Positions 14,609-25,626 of a DNA stretch of 64,000 bases are shown here, one piece after another. The stretch lies in the NCBI GenBank assembly GCA_018241505.1, contig JAFEDS010000031.1, positions 118,472-182,471 of the forward strand, read 5' to 3'. The notes under the pieces were generated by a model, which saw only the letters and a program-made list of their open reading frames with translations, made no database searches and had not been told where the DNA came from. This DNA comes from Pseudomonadota bacterium (GTDB lineage Bacteria; Pseudomonadota; Gammaproteobacteria; Steroidobacterales; Steroidobacteraceae). Numbering within the stretch: the first letter of the stretch is position 1; every line of letters begins with the position of its first letter. The translations under genes and the position numbers were made by a program.

Positions 14609-16123
14609 TCAATCCTCGCGCGTCACTCTCAACACTTCCTCAATCGTGGTTTCACCACGGAGCACTTTCGCACGGCCGTCGTCGCGAATCGAAGGCGTGG
14701 TCTGGCGAGCATACTTCTCGAGGTCCTGCTCGCTGGCGCCATCGTGAATCATGGTCCGCATCTGGTCATCCACGACAATCAATTCGTAGATGCCGGAACG
14801 GCCGCGATAGCCGCTACCGCCACTCTCACGCCCAGGCCGGTACAGGATCGGCGAGGGATCTTCGGGGCGCAGGTTGAGCAATCGGCGCTCGTACTCGCCC
14901 GCCTGAAAGGGCTGTTTGGAATTCGGGTCGAGCACGCGGACGAGGCGCTGCGCCAGCACCCCGACCAGGCTGGATGACAACAGGAAGGGTTCGATGCCCA
15001 TATCGCGCAGGCGGGTGAGGGCGCCGGCGGCGGTGTTGGTATGCAGCGTCGACAGCACCATGTGACCGGTCAAGCTGGCCTGTACGGCAATCTGAGCAGT
15101 CTCGAGGTCACGGATCTCTCCGACCATCACCACATCAGGGTCCTGACGCAGGATCGCGCGCAAACCGCGCGCAAACGTCATCTCGACCTTGCTGTTGACC
15201 TGCGTCTGACCGATGCCGTCGATGTAATACTCGATCGGGTCCTCGACGGTCATGATGTTGCGCGTGTTGTCGTTCAGGCGTTCGAGGCCTGCGTACAGCG
15301 TGGTCGTCTTGCCGGAGCCGGTGGGTCCCGTGACGAGCAGAATCCCGTGCGGCTTGTGGATCAGGTCGTCAATGAGTGATTCGATCTGCGAGACCATGCC
15401 GAGCGCGCCGAGGTCCAAGCGTCCCGCCTGCTTGTCGAGGATACGCAGCACCACCCGCTCACCGTGACCGGAAGGGATGGTTGAAACGCGGATGTCGACC
15501 GCGCGGCCCGCGATCCTCAGGCTGATTCGTCCGTCCTGCGGAAGTCGCTTTTCGGCAATGTCGAGCTTCGACATGACCTTGAGCCGGGAAACGACCAGGG
15601 GTGCCACCGCGCGCTTGGATTGCAACACTTCGCGCAGGATGCCGTCGACGCGGAACCGCACGACGAGTCGGTTCTCGAACGGCTCGACGTGAATATCCGA
15701 TGCGTTCTCCCGCACCGCCTGTGTCAATACAGCGTTGATGAGGCGGATGATGGGCGCGTCATCGTCGCTGTCGAGAAGGTCTACGTTCTCGGGCAGGTCC
15801 TGCGCCAGGTGGGCCAGGTCGGTTGCCTCATCGAGGCCCTCGACGGCCTGCATCGTGTAGGAGCCGCCTTCGTAGGCGATTCGCAGCAGGTTGTCGAATT
15901 CGGCTTCGGGTACGCGTGTGATCGTCAGAGGCACGCGCATGTAGCGACGCACTTCCGCGATCGCCATCGGCGTCGCATTCTCGCGGCAAACACATTCCGC
16001 AACGCCTTCGACTACTCGCTTGACCAACACGCCATGGCGTTTGGCGAAGGCGAACGCAGGGCGCCTGTCCACCACCGGCGTTGCCGGCGGTGAGGCTGCG
16101 TCTCCAGCGACTGCAGTGTTCAC
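14609..16123 (-). CDS. gspE: Type II secretion system ATPase GspE (no tetracysteine zinc motif)
   Basis: A 504-residue cytoplasmic hexameric ATPase that powers pseudopilus assembly. It has the N2 domain, then the catalytic core with Walker A GPTGSGKTTTLY (about residue 265), the Asp box TVEDPIEYYIDGIGQTQVN and Walker B/His box DPDVVMVGEIRDLETAQIA...STLHTNTA. Most GspE proteins carry a zinc-binding tetracysteine between the Walker B region and the GYRGRSGIYEL block. Here that stretch (about residues 398-438, DPNSKQPFQAGEYERRLLNL onwards) contains no cysteine. The start is a GTG overlapping the gspD stop (GTGA). Confidence 0.94.
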   Translation of the reverse strand: MNTAVAGDAASPPATPVVDRRPAFAFAKRHGVLVKRVVEGVAECVCRENATPMAIAEVRRYMRVPLTITRVPEAEFDNLLRIAYEGGSYTMQAVEGLDEATDLAHLAQDLPENVDLLDSDDDAPIIRLINAVLTQAVRENASDIHVEPFENRLVVRFRVDGILREVLQSKRAVAPLVVSRLKVMSKLDIAEKRLPQDGRISLRIAGRAVDIRVSTIPSGHGERVVLRILDKQAGRLDLGALGMVSQIESLIDDLIHKPHGILLVTGPTGSGKTTTLYAGLERLNDNTRNIMTVEDPIEYYIDGIGQTQVNSKVEMTFARGLRAILRQDPDVVMVGEIRDLETAQIAVQASLTGHMVLSTLHTNTAAGALTRLRDMGIEPFLLSSSLVGVLAQRLVRVLDPNSKQPFQAGEYERRLLNLRPEDPSPILYRPGRESGGSGYRGRSGIYELIVVDDQMRTMIHDGASEQDLEKYARQTTPSIRDDGRAKVLRGETTIEEVLRVTRED

Positions 16124-18393
16124 GGCTTGTTCTCTTTGGGGGGCGGCGTTGCCTGATTCCCCTCGGGAGATTGCGGCATTAATACACCGGGTTGTTCCGT
16201 CGCGTACGGCGGTTCACCCTCAGGATGCGTTGTAGCCCCCTGCGGCTGCTGCTTTGGGGGTGGCGGCGTCTGGCTGCCCGCAGGCGGCTGCGGTAGTGGC
16301 CCGCTTCTTGGGCTACGCTGCGCTTTCTTCAGCGCTTCAGCGTCGTAATCGGCCTGTTCTTTGGCTGCACGTGCCTTTTCGTCAGGTGAGGAAACTGCCC
16401 GGTCTTTCGGATCATAAGCGGGTGGCGGCGGCGTGGGCGGCAACAGCGGCTTCTTCACGCCAGGAACCAACGGCAGCAACTCGAACTTGTTGTACTGACC
16501 TTGCTGGTCGCGCATGTAGTTGTACTTCGAATCCGTTTCGTACGCCGCCTGCAATGGATCGCGCAGGATCTTCGGGCGAATGAAGATCATGAGATTGTTC
16601 TTGGTGGAGGCGCCGGTGCGGGTCTTGAACAGCAGCCCCAGCAGCGGAATATTGCCGAGATAGGGGACTCGGGATTCGCCTTTTTTCGACTCGTTCTGGA
16701 TGAGGCCACCCAGGACCACGACACCGCCGTCCTCAATCAGCACATTGGTGGTGATGGTGCGCTTGTTGGTGGTGATGTCGACAGTGGATACCGGGGCACC
16801 GACACTCGAGCTTTCAATCGAGATCTTCATGACCACCGAGTTGCCCTCGGCGGCAATCTGCGGGGTAACTTTGAGGATGGTGCCCACTTCCTCGCGCTGG
16901 ACCGTCTGGAACGGATTCACGCCGTTGATGCCGCCCCCGGCGCCGGTATTGCTGAAGGAACCGGTGATGAACGGTACCTCCTGAGCAACCTTGATCTCCG
17001 CCTCCTGGTTTTCGAGGGTCATCATGGATGGTGTGGCAATGACATTCGTATCCGCGTCATTGCGGATTGCCCGCACCATGGCGGCGAAATTCAAGCCACC
17101 GGCAGCCAGGCGTCCCAGTGCGAGGGTCGTTCCGGTAGGCAGCGTGGGTGCGGTCGTGGTTGAGGTGGTACCCGTCGTGCCGTTGGCAATGTTGGCTACC
17201 TGGCCGGCGAGATCGACAATCGACGCGCCGCCGACGGGATTGATGAACGCGCCGGCCGGTACCGTGCCGTTGCCCTTGGTGAACTCTGCCCAGTTGACGC
17301 CCAGCTCGGCCGTCTTGGTGGCATTGACTTCAACAATGAGGGCTTCGACCAGCACCTGCGGGCGCCGCAGGTCCAGCTTGTCGATGATGCTCATGACCGT
17401 GCGCATGATTTTAGGCGGCGCGGTAATGACGAGTGCATTGTTCTGGGGATCCGCCCAGACCATTGCGCTCTTTTCAGCCTGTGCCTGCGGTGAAGCGCCT
17501 GCGCCGGCGGCCCCGCCACTGGTCTGGGAGGCCTGCGCGATCCCGGTAATCTGCTCTTTCAACTTCGGCGCGATTTTCTCGGCGTCCGCATAACGCAGGT
17601 AGCGCACCTGGGTGTCGCCACCGGCTTCGAGCGGAGTATCCAGGTGAGCGATCAACGCGCGCACCCGCAACCGCTGGTTCTGATCGCCGCCGACCAGCAC
17701 ACTGTTGGAACGGTCGTCCGCAACGACCTTGATCGGAGTCCCGCCTTCAGCGGCCTGCTGGCCCTGGTACAGCGAGTTGATGACGCGCACGATTTCCGCG
17801 GACGACGCGTTCTGCAGCGGAATGACTTCAACATCCTGGTCGCCGACCTGGTCGATGCGCCGGATGATGCGCATGATGCGGTTCACGTTGTTGGCGCGAT
17901 CCGAAATGATCAGGATGTTGGAAGCAGGGTAGGCGGCAAGCTGGCCGTACTGCGGAATCAACGGGCGCAGGATGGGAACGAGCTGTGCCGCGCTCACATT
18001 CTTGACATCAATGACCTGGGTGACGATCTCATCGGAGGTCGAGCTGACATGGTCGGGCAGGTCGATGGAGGGAATCTGGCGGGCATTGGCGTCGGGCAGG
18101 ATCTTGATGACATCGCCCGATTGCACGGCAATGAAGCCATGGACCTGCAGAATCGCGAGATAGGCCTCGTAGAAGGCCGGGGGAGACATCGGGGTGGCGG
18201 AGATCATCGTCACCTGCGCGCGCACGCGCGGATCGACGATGAAATTCTTGCCAGTGGCGGCGGCTACCGCTTCGGTGATCTGGCCGAGGTCCGCATCCTT
18301 GAAATTCGGCGTGATGCGGCCGGACTGCTGCGCGGATGCGATCGAGATCGTCGCGGCGAGCACGGCAGTCCCAAATAAACGAAAACACTTCAC
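16120..18393 (-). CDS. gspD: Type II secretion system secretin GspD
   Basis: The outer-membrane secretin channel (757 residues). A signal peptide (MKCFRLFGTAVLAATISIASA) is followed by the N0 domain (ITPNFKDADLGQITEAVAAA), N1-N3 domains (for example NILIISDRANNVNRIMRIIR and NSVLVGGDQNQRLRVRALIA), and the secretin domain with VPFITGSF and GGVVVLGGLIQNESKKGESR...VPYLGNIPLLGLLFK. It ends in an unusually long Pro/Gln-rich tail (about the last 90 residues). I choose the GTG at 18391-18393, eight codons inside the longest frame, because GGGGGA stands seven bases upstream and it gives a clean signal peptide. It is coupled to gspE downstream. Confidence 0.94.
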   Translation of the reverse strand: MKCFRLFGTAVLAATISIASAQQSGRITPNFKDADLGQITEAVAAATGKNFIVDPRVRAQVTMISATPMSPPAFYEAYLAILQVHGFIAVQSGDVIKILPDANARQIPSIDLPDHVSSTSDEIVTQVIDVKNVSAAQLVPILRPLIPQYGQLAAYPASNILIISDRANNVNRIMRIIRRIDQVGDQDVEVIPLQNASSAEIVRVINSLYQGQQAAEGGTPIKVVADDRSNSVLVGGDQNQRLRVRALIAHLDTPLEAGGDTQVRYLRYADAEKIAPKLKEQITGIAQASQTSGGAAGAGASPQAQAEKSAMVWADPQNNALVITAPPKIMRTVMSIIDKLDLRRPQVLVEALIVEVNATKTAELGVNWAEFTKGNGTVPAGAFINPVGGASIVDLAGQVANIANGTTGTTSTTTAPTLPTGTTLALGRLAAGGLNFAAMVRAIRNDADTNVIATPSMMTLENQEAEIKVAQEVPFITGSFSNTGAGGGINGVNPFQTVQREEVGTILKVTPQIAAEGNSVVMKISIESSSVGAPVSTVDITTNKRTITTNVLIEDGGVVVLGGLIQNESKKGESRVPYLGNIPLLGLLFKTRTGASTKNNLMIFIRPKILRDPLQAAYETDSKYNYMRDQQGQYNKFELLPLVPGVKKPLLPPTPPPPAYDPKDRAVSSPDEKARAAKEQADYDAEALKKAQRSPRSGPLPQPPAGSQTPPPPKQQPQGATTHPEGEPPYATEQPGVLMPQSPEGNQATPPPKENKP

Positions 18394-18427
18394 TGGAGAA
18401 TCCCCCGAAGCCGGCACAAACCCGGCA

Positions 18428-19390
18428 CTACTGCGATGTATCAGGCTGGTCCGTCGGTGGCGGCGGCGGTGCCTGTTCCGACGAGGCGCCTTGGCCGCCG
18501 GCCAGTCCTTCGGCTTCCTGAGCGAGCTGCGCTATGTTCAATGTCAGATCCTGCTGCTGGCCGCCGCGTATGACTGTGATGTGTGCCTCACTGGAGGAAC
18601 CGAGGGTGCGAAAGATTTCCTGTCCGCGAGCTGGGTCATCCAAAGGGGTTCCACTGATGGCAACGACAAGGTCGCCCGGGCGCAATCCCAGGCGTGAAAA
18701 CGCCTGCCGATTGCGGCCTGGGTAAACACGGTAGCCTTTCTGCTTGCCCTGCGCGAAAACCGGTTGCGGGCGCATGATGTCAGCCATGAGACCCGGGTCA
18801 TCGGTAATGAGTTTCCTCATCCGATCCATAATCGGCGCCTCGGTCTGCAATGCGGCAGTCGAGGGCGGCGCGGCGCCCGGTTGCTGAGCCCGCGGCAGCA
18901 TCAGCGTTTCCAGGGTTCCGCCGCGGTCGATGATGACCTTGTCGGCCAGCACCTGATGTAACTTGGCGCCCCCGGGAATGTTGTCTCCGACCGCATACAC
19001 TTTCGCGCCGGCGGCACTCTCACCCAGGATGGCGAGCCCGTCCTCCGGGTTGTCGGCGGCGATGATTCCAACGAGCACCAGCGGCAGGCTGGTCTGCTGG
19101 GCGTTGCTGGCATCCTGGGCTGGCCGCGCCGCAGCAGGAGCCTCGCCAAACAGGTGGGCGCCGGCGATGGCCGCCACGTCCACGTTCTCGCTGCGGTTGG
19201 CCAGGGCAACGGGTGCGGCTGCTACTTTTGATGGATGCCCGGAACCGGCCAGGTTCGTCACGATGACGGCTGCCTGCACCGCAAGCGCAAACGCCAGGAT
19301 CCAGGTGGCAATGCGGGGCCCCTGCGTCACGGCGAGCGTGCGCCACTTGTCTGCCTGCGGCAGTCCTTCTAGCCAGGAGGCGGCATTCAT
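18428..19390 (-). CDS. gspC: Type II secretion system inner-membrane protein GspC
   Basis: A 320-residue bitopic inner-membrane protein linking the inner platform to the secretin. It has a short cytoplasmic N-terminus, a single membrane segment (ATWILAFALAVQAAVIVTNL), a homology region (HLFGEAPAAARPAQDASNAQ...LPLVLVGIIAADNPEDGLAI) and a PDZ domain near the C-terminus (YRVYPGRNRQAFSRLGLRPG...LVVAISGTPLDDPARGQEIF). The ATG at 19388-19390 (MNAASWLEGLPQADKWRTLA) is preferred to an upstream in-frame start that has no similarity. It is the first gene of the gspC-D-E-F operon. Confidence 0.92.
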   Translation of the reverse strand: MNAASWLEGLPQADKWRTLAVTQGPRIATWILAFALAVQAAVIVTNLAGSGHPSKVAAAPVALANRSENVDVAAIAGAHLFGEAPAAARPAQDASNAQQTSLPLVLVGIIAADNPEDGLAILGESAAGAKVYAVGDNIPGGAKLHQVLADKVIIDRGGTLETLMLPRAQQPGAAPPSTAALQTEAPIMDRMRKLITDDPGLMADIMRPQPVFAQGKQKGYRVYPGRNRQAFSRLGLRPGDLVVAISGTPLDDPARGQEIFRTLGSSSEAHITVIRGGQQQDLTLNIAQLAQEAEGLAGGQGASSEQAPPPPPTDQPDTSQ

Positions 19391-19481
19391 GAGCTGGACG
19401 AATCCTATCGCGCCCCAAGCGGGGCAGCTATTGAGACCACCGTTCACACTGTACGTGTGGGCGGTTGCAAACATCGGCGCC

Positions 19482-19504
19482 GCGATGCAGCCTTAGGGCA
19501 TCGC
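19482..19504. other. Hairpin in the gspC-clpS intergenic gap
   Basis: GCGATGC at 19482-19488 and GCATCGC at 19498-19504 can form a 7-bp stem. The 229-base gap also holds the gspC leader and the clpS promoter region. The role is unknown. Confidence 0.3.
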
Positions 19505-19607
19505 CGCGGTAATCATACGGGGCTGTCGAGCACGCTCTCAAGCAATTGTTTCTGTTGAGCAAACCAGGACCCATCATGACAGGCTTGTGTTGCCGTTTGG
19601 CGACCCA

Positions 19608-19613
19608 TATAAA
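19608..19613 (+). promoter_or_regulatory. Candidate -10 of clpS
   Basis: TATAAA lies six bases before the clpS ATG at 19620; TTGTGT stands 17 bases upstream (19585-19590) as a weak -35. A start at the A of the ATG would make the clpS mRNA leaderless. Confidence 0.4.
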
Positions 19614-19619
19614 GACGTA

Positions 19620-19940
19620 ATGCCCGATCCGATCCCCGCTCGTCCCGACAACGGCGTAGTCGTCGAAGAGTCGCGGCCGCAAGTCAAACAGCCCCCGCTG
19701 TATCAGGTCGTCTTGCTGAACGATGACTACACCCCAATGGAGTTTGTCGTCGATGTACTCGAAAAGTTCTTCAGCCTGAACAGGCCCACCGCCACGCGCA
19801 TCATGCTCGAGGTCCACACCAAGGGAAAGGGCGTTTGCGGAGTCTTTACGTATGAGATTGCAGAAACTAAGGTGGCACAGGTGACCACGTACGCGCGCGA
19901 TCACCAGCATCCGCTGATGTGCACATTGGAAGAAGCGTGA
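19620..19940 (+). CDS. clpS: ATP-dependent Clp protease adaptor ClpS
   Basis: The N-recognin adaptor that delivers proteins with N-degrons (Leu, Phe, Trp, Tyr) to ClpAP. The 106-residue protein has the conserved core [20 protein letters not shown], the [20 protein letters not shown] block with the binding-pocket His, and the C-terminal [10 protein letters not shown]. The ATG at 19620 gives the same length as E. coli ClpS; an upstream TTG is possible but adds unrelated residues. clpA starts 12 bases downstream. The substrate-tagging enzyme Aat is encoded 2.7 kb away, so both halves of the leucine N-degron pathway are in this window. Confidence 0.95.
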   Translation: MPDPIPARPDNGVVVEESRPQVKQPPLYQVVLLNDDYTPMEFVVDVLEKFFSLNRPTATRIMLEVHTKGKGVCGVFTYEIAETKVAQVTTYARDHQHPLMCTLEEA

Positions 19941-19952
19941 GGTTCGTCAAAA

Positions 19953-22223
19953 GTGCTGTCTAACGAGCTTGAATATTGTCTCAATGATGCCTTTCACCAG
20001 GCGCGTGAGGCACGTCACGAGTACCTGACTGTCGAGCACCTGTTGCTCGCCATCCTGGACACGCCGAAAGTGCGCGAAATCCTCCGTGCCTGCGGCTCGG
20101 ATCTGGGCAAGTTGAAGCAGGAGCTCAAGGAACACATCGATCAGTCCACGCCACGCCTCGAGGAAGGTGAAGAGCGTGAAGTGCAGCCGACGTTGGGTTT
20201 CCAGCGCGTGTTGCAACGTGCGGTGTTCCACGTACAGTCCAGTGGCAAGAAGGAAGTTGGCGTCGCGAACGTGCTGGTCGCCATTTTCAGCGAGAAGCAG
20301 AGCCACGCGGTGTTCCTGCTGAATCGCCAGCATGTGACACGCCTCGATGTCGTCAACTACATCTCCCACGGCTTGTCGAAGATCGCCGAGGAAAAGACTA
20401 CGGACAAAGAAGATCCCCAGTCGGATGGCGAGCGCGATCCCGAAGGTGGCAGCGCGCTCGAGAAATACACCAGCAACCTGAATCGCATGGCCCAGGACGG
20501 GCGCATCGACCCGTTGATCGGCCGCAAGCTGGAAGTCGAGCGCACCATCGAGATCCTGTGCCGGCGGCGCAAAAACAACCCGCTGTATGTCGGTGAAGCC
20601 GGTGTCGGCAAGACGGCGATTGCCGAAGGGCTCGCGCGGCTGATTGTCGAGGGCAAGGTGCCCGAGGTGCTGGCCGACTGCACCATCTACGCGCTCGACA
20701 TGGGTGCGTTGATTGCGGGAACGAAATATCGCGGCGATTTTGAGAAGCGCCTGAAAGGGGTGATCACCGAGCTGAAGAAACAGCCCGGTGCGATCCTCTT
20801 CATTGACGAGATTCACACGGTGATTGGTGCCGGCGCGGCGTCGGGCGGCGTCATGGATGCCTCGAATCTCATCAAGCCGGTTCTCACCAACGGTGAGATC
20901 CGCTGCATCGGTTCCACCACCTACCAGGAATACCGGGGCATCTTCGAGAAGGATCACGCACTGGCGCGGCGTTTCCAGAAGATCGACGTGGTCGAGCCGT
21001 CGGTGGCCGAGACCGTCGAAATCCTCATGGGGCTGAAGCCGCGTTTCGAGGAACATCACGGCATCACCTATGCCAACGAAGCCCTGAAGGCCGCAGCCGA
21101 GCTGGCGGCCCGTCACATCAACGAGCGTCACCTCCCCGACAAGGCGATCGACGTCGTTGACGAGGCCGGTGCGCGTCAGCGCCTGAAGCCCATCGCCGAG
21201 CGCGAGCCGGTCGTCGAAGTCCGGCACATCGAGGACATTGTCGCCCGCATGGCGCGAATTCCCCCGAAGAGCGTGTCGACGTCGGACCGGGAAGTGCTCA
21301 AGAACCTGGAACGCAATCTGCGCCTGGTGATTTTCGGCCAGGACAAGGCCATTGAATCGCTGGCGTCGTCCATCAAGATGGCCCGTTCCGGCCTGGGCGA
21401 TCAGAGAAAGCCGGTGGGTAGCTTTTTGTTCGCGGGTCCGACTGGTGTCGGTAAAACAGAGGTCACCCGCCAGCTCGCCATTGCCATGGGGGTGGAGTTC
21501 CTGCGCTTCGACATGTCCGAGTACATGGAGCGGCATACGGTTTCGCGCTTGATCGGCGCGCCCCCGGGCTATGTTGGATTCGACCAGGGCGGCTTGTTGA
21601 CCGAAGCGATTACCAAGCACCCGCATTGCGTGCTGCTGCTCGATGAAATCGAGAAGGCCCACCCGGATGTCTTCAACCTGCTCCTGCAGGTCATGGATCA
21701 TGGCACGTTGACCGACAATAACGGCCGCAAGGCCGATTTCCGGCACGTGATCATTGTCATGACCACCAACGCGGGAGCGCAGGAGATGAGCCGTCCGTCC
21801 ATTGGGTTCACCCAGTCGGACAATGCCAGCGACGGCATGGAAGCCATCCGGCGGATCTTCACTCCAGAGTTCCGCAACCGCCTGGATGCGGTGATCCAGT
21901 TCGCCGCGCTCGACCCCATCACCATTGAGCGGGTGGTGGACAAGCTGATTGTCGAGGTGGAAAGCCAGCTCGAAGCCAAAGGCGTGTCCATTACGCTGGA
22001 TGATGCGGCCCGCCGCTGGGTGGCCGAGAAGGGCTACGACCCGAAGATGGGTGCGCGTCCCATGGCGCGGCTGATTCAGGAGTACATCAAGCGTCCGCTG
22101 GCTGAAGAGCTGCTGTTCGGCAAGCTCGCGGGCGGTGGCTCGGTAGTGGTTTCGGTGAGCGAGGACGGCACCAAGCTGAAGCTGGAAAGCACTCCGAACC
22201 AGTTGCCCGAAGTCACTGTGTAA
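19953..22223 (+). CDS. clpA: ATP-dependent Clp protease ATP-binding subunit ClpA
   Basis: The AAA+ unfoldase of ClpAP (756 residues). It has the N-domain (MLSNELEYCLNDAFHQAREA), D1 AAA domain with Walker A GEAGVGKT at 214-221 and the TLFIDE-type ILFIDEIHTVIGAG Walker B, and D2 with Walker A GPTGVGKT near 494-501 and LLLDEIEKAHPDVFNLL. The KxTSNLNRMAQDGRIDPLIG linker and the tyrosine pore region are those of ClpA rather than ClpB; no ClpB middle coiled-coil domain is present. The start is a GTG. It is coupled to clpS. A CCCGCCC/GGGCGGG hairpin follows the stop. Confidence 0.96.
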   Translation: MLSNELEYCLNDAFHQAREARHEYLTVEHLLLAILDTPKVREILRACGSDLGKLKQELKEHIDQSTPRLEEGEEREVQPTLGFQRVLQRAVFHVQSSGKKEVGVANVLVAIFSEKQSHAVFLLNRQHVTRLDVVNYISHGLSKIAEEKTTDKEDPQSDGERDPEGGSALEKYTSNLNRMAQDGRIDPLIGRKLEVERTIEILCRRRKNNPLYVGEAGVGKTAIAEGLARLIVEGKVPEVLADCTIYALDMGALIAGTKYRGDFEKRLKGVITELKKQPGAILFIDEIHTVIGAGAASGGVMDASNLIKPVLTNGEIRCIGSTTYQEYRGIFEKDHALARRFQKIDVVEPSVAETVEILMGLKPRFEEHHGITYANEALKAAAELAARHINERHLPDKAIDVVDEAGARQRLKPIAEREPVVEVRHIEDIVARMARIPPKSVSTSDREVLKNLERNLRLVIFGQDKAIESLASSIKMARSGLGDQRKPVGSFLFAGPTGVGKTEVTRQLAIAMGVEFLRFDMSEYMERHTVSRLIGAPPGYVGFDQGGLLTEAITKHPHCVLLLDEIEKAHPDVFNLLLQVMDHGTLTDNNGRKADFRHVIIVMTTNAGAQEMSRPSIGFTQSDNASDGMEAIRRIFTPEFRNRLDAVIQFAALDPITIERVVDKLIVEVESQLEAKGVSITLDDAARRWVAEKGYDPKMGARPMARLIQEYIKRPLAEELLFGKLAGGGSVVVSVSEDGTKLKLESTPNQLPEVTV

Positions 22224-22238
22224 CCTGCATGAGATTCG

Positions 22239-22258
22239 CCCGCCCCGGTCAGGGCGGG
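22239..22258. other. Hairpin between convergent clpA and infA
   Basis: CCCGCCC and GGGCGGG form a 7-bp GC stem around a CGGTCA loop between the two convergent genes. There is no T-run on either side, so it is at best an imperfect bidirectional terminator or a 3'-end stabiliser. Confidence 0.4.
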
Positions 22259-22285
22259 TGGGTCGAATATCGTCGAGGGTAGGGC

Positions 22286-22504
22286 CTAGCGGCCGCGATA
22301 GATGATGCGACCCTTCGTCAGGTCGTACGGCGTCATCTCTACAGTCACGGCGTCGCCCGTGAGAATGCGAATGTAGTTCTTCCGCATCTTGCCTGAAATA
22401 TGCGCGGTCACCACGTGACCGTTCTTGAGCTTCACGCGAAACGTCGTATTGGGCAGGGTCTCCACGACCTCGCCTTCCATCTGCAATGCGTCTTCTTTCG
22501 ACAT
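22286..22504 (-). CDS. infA: Translation initiation factor IF-1
   Basis: A 72-residue OB-fold factor that occupies the ribosomal A site during initiation. The sequence [20 protein letters not shown] through [20 protein letters not shown] is almost the gammaproteobacterial consensus. An AAGG ribosome-binding site precedes the ATG. It lies between clpA and aat, the same arrangement as in E. coli. Confidence 0.97.
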   Translation of the reverse strand: MSKEDALQMEGEVVETLPNTTFRVKLKNGHVVTAHISGKMRKNYIRILTGDAVTVEMTPYDLTKGRIIYRGR

Positions 22505-22689
22505 AGAACCTTTTTAGCGACCCGGAGGGGCCGCGAATTTACGCACAAACGGGGAGGGCAATGCAATTTTCGCGGCCCGCATAGAGGGTCCGCGAAGGGC
22601 GGCCCGCGCAGGGAGCCGACCGATGCGCGGCGGACGGCGCCGCGATCCGACTGCCCGCGATCTGGCGCCGGCCACCCTCGGCGGGGAGC

Positions 22690-23375
22690 CTACCCGACGA
22701 GGGGGCGAGGCGCGACCTCGACGTGCTCGCGCAACAGTGACTGGAACTGGGAGCGCGCAATGGCCCGGCTGCCGAGGCTCTCCAGGTGCCGCGTAGGCAT
22801 CTGACAGTCAATCACGGCGATGCCATTGCGATTGCAAACGTCGACGAGGTGGGCAAGCGCCACCTTGGACGCATCGCGCTCCTTACTGAACATCGACTCG
22901 CCGAAAAAGACGCTGCCGAGTCGCACACCGTACAGGCCGCCCACCAACACATCATTGCGGTACGCCTCGACGCTGTGCGCGTATCCGAGTTGGTGCAATT
23001 GGATGTAGGCGTTGCGCATCTCCGTCGTTATCCAGGTTCCGAGGCTATTCGCCCGCGGAGCTGCGCAACAGTCCATGATGGCCGCAAAGCTCCGATCCAA
23101 CACCACGCTGAATCCACCGTTACGAAGGGTTTTGGCCAGACTGCGCGTACACCGGAACTCTTCTGGAAACAAGACCGCGCGCGGATCGGGTGACCACCAC
23201 AACACCGGTTGTCCGGGCGAGTACCAGGGAAATATTCCGCGTTGATATGCAGCCAACAATCGTGCGGATGACAAATCGCCGCCGGCCGCGAGCAATCCCG
23301 CAGGCTCATCCAGAGCCTGATCTGGCGGGGGAAATGAGTCCGGCGCGTCCTGTGGCGAAAGCCACGTGATCGATT

Positions 23376-23385
<10 letters not shown>
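22690..23385 (-). CDS. aat: Leucyl/phenylalanyl-tRNA--protein transferase
   Basis: Transfers Leu or Phe from charged tRNA to N-terminal Lys or Arg of proteins, creating degrons recognised by ClpS. The 231-residue protein has the family hallmarks GLLAAGGDLSSARLLAAYQR, GIFPWYSPGQPVLWWSPDPR, and the catalytic-domain VGGLYGVRLGSVFFGESMFS with DCQMPTRHLESLGSRAIAR. The ATG at 23385 has the acyltransferase neighbour stop just upstream (the two overlap by ten bases), so it is cotranscribed with the GNAT-like gene and trxB. Function is well established for the family. Confidence 0.95.
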
Positions 23386-25504
<2,119 letters not shown>

Positions 25505-25581
25505 TCATTGATTCCAGGTGGTCGATGGTAGCAAGGCTGTCAATGGCCCTGCCGCGCTCCATAGGGAGAGGCCGGTGGCAC

Positions 25582-25587
25582 TATAAT
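25582..25587 (+). promoter_or_regulatory. Candidate -10 of the ftsK-lolA-rarA-crcB operon
   Basis: A perfect TATAAT 39 bases before the ftsK TTG start, without a recognisable -35 at the usual distance. Confidence 0.45.
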
Positions 25588-25626
25588 GGGTGCGGAGCGT
25601 TTTTTTCATAACGGGGAAAGAGGGAT

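Noticed and set aside
19947-21746. A 599-codon open frame on the minus strand opposite clpA
   Set aside because: It mirrors the codon structure of clpA in a GC-rich genome, has no recognisable domains, and clpA is unmistakable on the other strand.
22239-22258. A strong bidirectional terminator between clpA and infA
   Set aside because: The GC hairpin is clear but neither side has a T-run, so I list it only as a hairpin.
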